In this document: positions 62,478 through 64,000 of the stretch, in pieces
Layout of the letters: each line of letters starts with the position of its first letter
How positions within the stretch are numbered: position 1 is the stretch's first letter
NCBI RefSeq assembly: GCF_000278135.1
Contig: NZ_JH725022.1
Coordinates: forward strand, 8,186 to 72,185
Length of the DNA: 64,000 nt
DNA from: Candidatus Bartonella washoeensis Sb944nv
GTDB lineage: Bacteria > Pseudomonadota > Alphaproteobacteria > Rhizobiales > Rhizobiaceae
Direction: 5' to 3'
Made by a program: the position numbers and the translations under genes
The notes under the pieces: model-generated
Told to the model about the DNA's origin: nothing
Seen by the model: the letters and a program-made list of their open reading frames with translations, nothing else
Database searches by the model: none

Positions 62478-63476
62478 TTATAGTCGTCGCAGTGCGACAT
62501 ATTCAACCAAGTGTTTTTTTCCTTTGCGTAGAATGAGATTAGATCGTGGTCGTGTTGGCAATATATTTTCTTGTAAATTTTTCAAATTAATCGTTTGCCA
62601 AATATTTTCAGCGATTTTTAAAGCTTCTTCTTCACTCAACAATGCATAACGGTGAAAATAGGATTCAGGATTTTTAAAAGCTGTTTTGCGTAAACGTTTA
62701 AAACGTTCTAAGTACCAGCAGCGTATCACTTCTGTTTCAGCATCTACATAGATTGAAAAATCAAAAAAGTCTGAAACGAATGGAATGATTTTCCCGTCCG
62801 TAGGAAGATCACTGACCTGTAGCACATTAATTCCTTCAATAATTAAGATATCGGGACGGTCAATGGTAATTGTCTGATCTTCCAGAACATCATAAGTCAT
62901 ATGAGAATAAAGCGGAGCCCTGACATTACCAACACCGGCTTTTATAGCAGAAAGGAAGTTCAGCAATTTTTTGATATCATAGGAGTCAGGAAATCCTTTA
63001 CGATTCATACGATTTTTTTGCTGTAAGACAGCGTTAGGATAAAGAAAACCATCGGTTGTAATGAGATCAACTTTAAAACTAGATGTCCAACGCTTCAAAA
63101 GTTCTTGAAGAATACGAGCAGTTGTGGATTTTCCTACAGCAACAGAGCCAGCAATTCCAATGATAAAGGGAGTTTTGGGAGTTTCTTTTGGATGTAAAAA
63201 TTGCTGACGTTTTTGAAAGAGTTCCTGTACTGCTTCAACATGGCATGATAACAGACGCGACAAAGAAAGATAAATGCGCTGCACTTCTTTAAGATCAATC
63301 GGATCACCAATTGAACGTAAACGCTTGATTTCATCAAAGGTCAAAGTGAGGGGTGTATCTGCACGAAATTGAGACCATTCCTGTGCAGTAAAGATACTAT
63401 AGGGTGAATGCAGATCAGAAATGGGCTTGACCAGTTTATCTTCTTGCTCAATTTGTGATAAAATCATATCAGTCAT
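62478..63476 (-). CDS. coaA: Pantothenate kinase (type I)
   Basis: First enzyme of coenzyme A synthesis, 332 residues. Walker A is G-S-V-A-V-G-K-S-T, and the family blocks [12 protein letters not shown] and R-S-N-L-I-L-R-K-G are present. Full length; the N-terminus (about 20 residues before the core) is variable in the family. Confidence 0.96.
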   Translation of the reverse strand: MTDMILSQIEQEDKLVKPISDLHSPYSIFTAQEWSQFRADTPLTLTFDEIKRLRSIGDPIDLKEVQRIYLSLSRLLSCHVEAVQELFQKRQQFLHPKETPKTPFIIGIAGSVAVGKSTTARILQELLKRWTSSFKVDLITTDGFLYPNAVLQQKNRMNRKGFPDSYDIKKLLNFLSAIKAGVGNVRAPLYSHMTYDVLEDQTITIDRPDILIIEGINVLQVSDLPTDGKIIPFVSDFFDFSIYVDAETEVIRCWYLERFKRLRKTAFKNPESYFHRYALLSEEEALKIAENIWQTINLKNLQENILPTRPRSNLILRKGKKHLVEYVALRRL

Positions 63477-63564
63477 TTGTATTGGTCGAAGTTTGTTTTA
63501 CAGCAGCAATGATGAGGGACAAAAAAGCAGCTTTTTTTGTATTTAAACGAATTTTATTTTGCAT
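63469..63564 (-). CDS. Possible 31-aa peptide overlapping the coaA start
   Basis: An ATG at 63564, with AAGGCGAG a few bases before it, opens 31 codons that overlap the coaA ATG by eight bases. The peptide is basic at first, then hydrophobic ([11 protein letters not shown]). It could be a coupling peptide or chance; no homologue is recognised. Confidence 0.25.
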   Translation of the reverse strand: MQNKIRLNTKKAAFLSLIIAAVKQTSTNTND

Positions 63565-63598
63565 GTTCTCGCCTTTTGAGATAGGAGATAATTTTTAG

Positions 63599-64000
63599 TT
63601 AACTTATAGTCCAATCATTCCATTGTGCATTGATTTGTGCCAATGAGTGTCCTTGTGCTAAAAAAGCCCATAAAAGTAGACGTGCTTTTACTGCTGATAA
63701 ATAACCAGACATAAGAGCACCGGACGTGATCATATCGGTTTCTGAACCTTTATAACCATAAGTTATACGGCTTGTTGGTCCATTACAACAACGGCTAGCA
63801 ATAATGATTGGCATTTTTGGTGCATATTGTCGCACAATGTCAGCTGCTTGAAAACTACAGTGTCCTGAACCGAAACCAGCGATGACAAGTCCAGCATAAT
63901 ACCCACTTTCAAGACAGAATTTCATTAACTGTGTATCAGAAGATAAAGAGGAATAGAGGAGAGCGACTTGGTGATCATCATTTTGGGGAAGATCAAACGT
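63599..64000 (-). CDS. Asparaginase, C-terminal part (5' end outside window)
   Basis: The frame is open to the window edge, giving the last ~133 residues of an L-asparaginase-type amidohydrolase. The family's C-terminal domain is visible: G-L-V-I-A-G-F-G-S-G-H, I-I-I-A-S-R-C-C-N-G and K-A-R-L-L-L-W-A-F-L. The catalytic Thr and T-D-S segment lie beyond the window, so activity and type (I or II) cannot be judged. Confidence 0.88.
   Translation of the reverse strand, partial: TFDLPQNDDHQVALLYSSLSSDTQLMKFCLESGYYAGLVIAGFGSGHCSFQAADIVRQYAPKMPIIIASRCCNGPTSRITYGYKGSETDMITSGALMSGYLSAVKARLLLWAFLAQGHSLAQINAQWNDWTIS

Overview
The window is AT-rich chromosomal DNA that reads as a Bartonella genome (Hyphomicrobiales, Alphaproteobacteria). 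Three things point there: the 3' end of a BadA/Vomp-type trimeric autotransporter adhesin, the ialA-ialB invasion locus (13343-14557), and an Omp10-like lipoprotein close to the Brucella one, all set among rhizobial-type housekeeping gene order (obg-proB-proA-nadD-rsfS-rlmH-envC-ctpA-rppH; guaB-rsmB-guaA; secA/fur; ppiC-argJ-mutT). The species cannot be fixed from what I see. No rRNA, tRNA, CRISPR array, insertion sequence or prophage was recognised.

Layout: 1-2501 adhesin 3' end plus an IalB-like secreted protein; 3342-5411 ppx/gppA and rlmE; 5542-10624 obg, proline synthesis, NAD synthesis and ribosome maturation genes; 10721-14557 cell-envelope proteins (EnvC-like, CtpA) and ialA/ialB; 14911-19865 YggT, DUF167, then ppa, typA and mgtE on the minus strand; 20219-24743 an M3 peptidase facing a DUF459/lytic transglycosylase pair; 25014-26940 galU and kdsD; 26979-27989 a decayed gene and the Omp10-like lipoprotein; 28243-31631 a degenerate NtrC-type regulator and a phospholipase-D-like enzyme; 31776-37116 guaB, rsmB, guaA; 37295-42358 ugpQ facing the ugpBAEC glycerol-3-phosphate transporter; 42928-45477 a Zn/Mn ABC transporter divergent from nrdHIEF (46175-49916); 49913-55187 prmC, prfA, fur, secA; 55616-58485 PpiC, argJ, mutT; 58486-60071 a gene-poor, decaying stretch; 60072-64000 NlpC/P60 peptidase, leucyl aminopeptidase, coaA and the 3' part of an asparaginase.

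Most of the window is ordinary core genome. The parts most worth a second look are: (i) the roughly 500-nt nrdHIEF leader, which combines an NrdR-box palindrome, a 33-codon cysteine-containing ORF with a strong ribosome binding site, and a terminator-like hairpin just before nrdH; (ii) the 58486-60071 stretch, which holds two head-to-head decayed copies of one unknown gene family and an exact 32-bp inverted repeat about 0.5 kb apart; (iii) a two-component-type regulator that has lost nearly every residue needed for phosphorylation, ATP hydrolysis and sigma-54 contact; and (iv) a frameshifted pseudogene next to kdsD.
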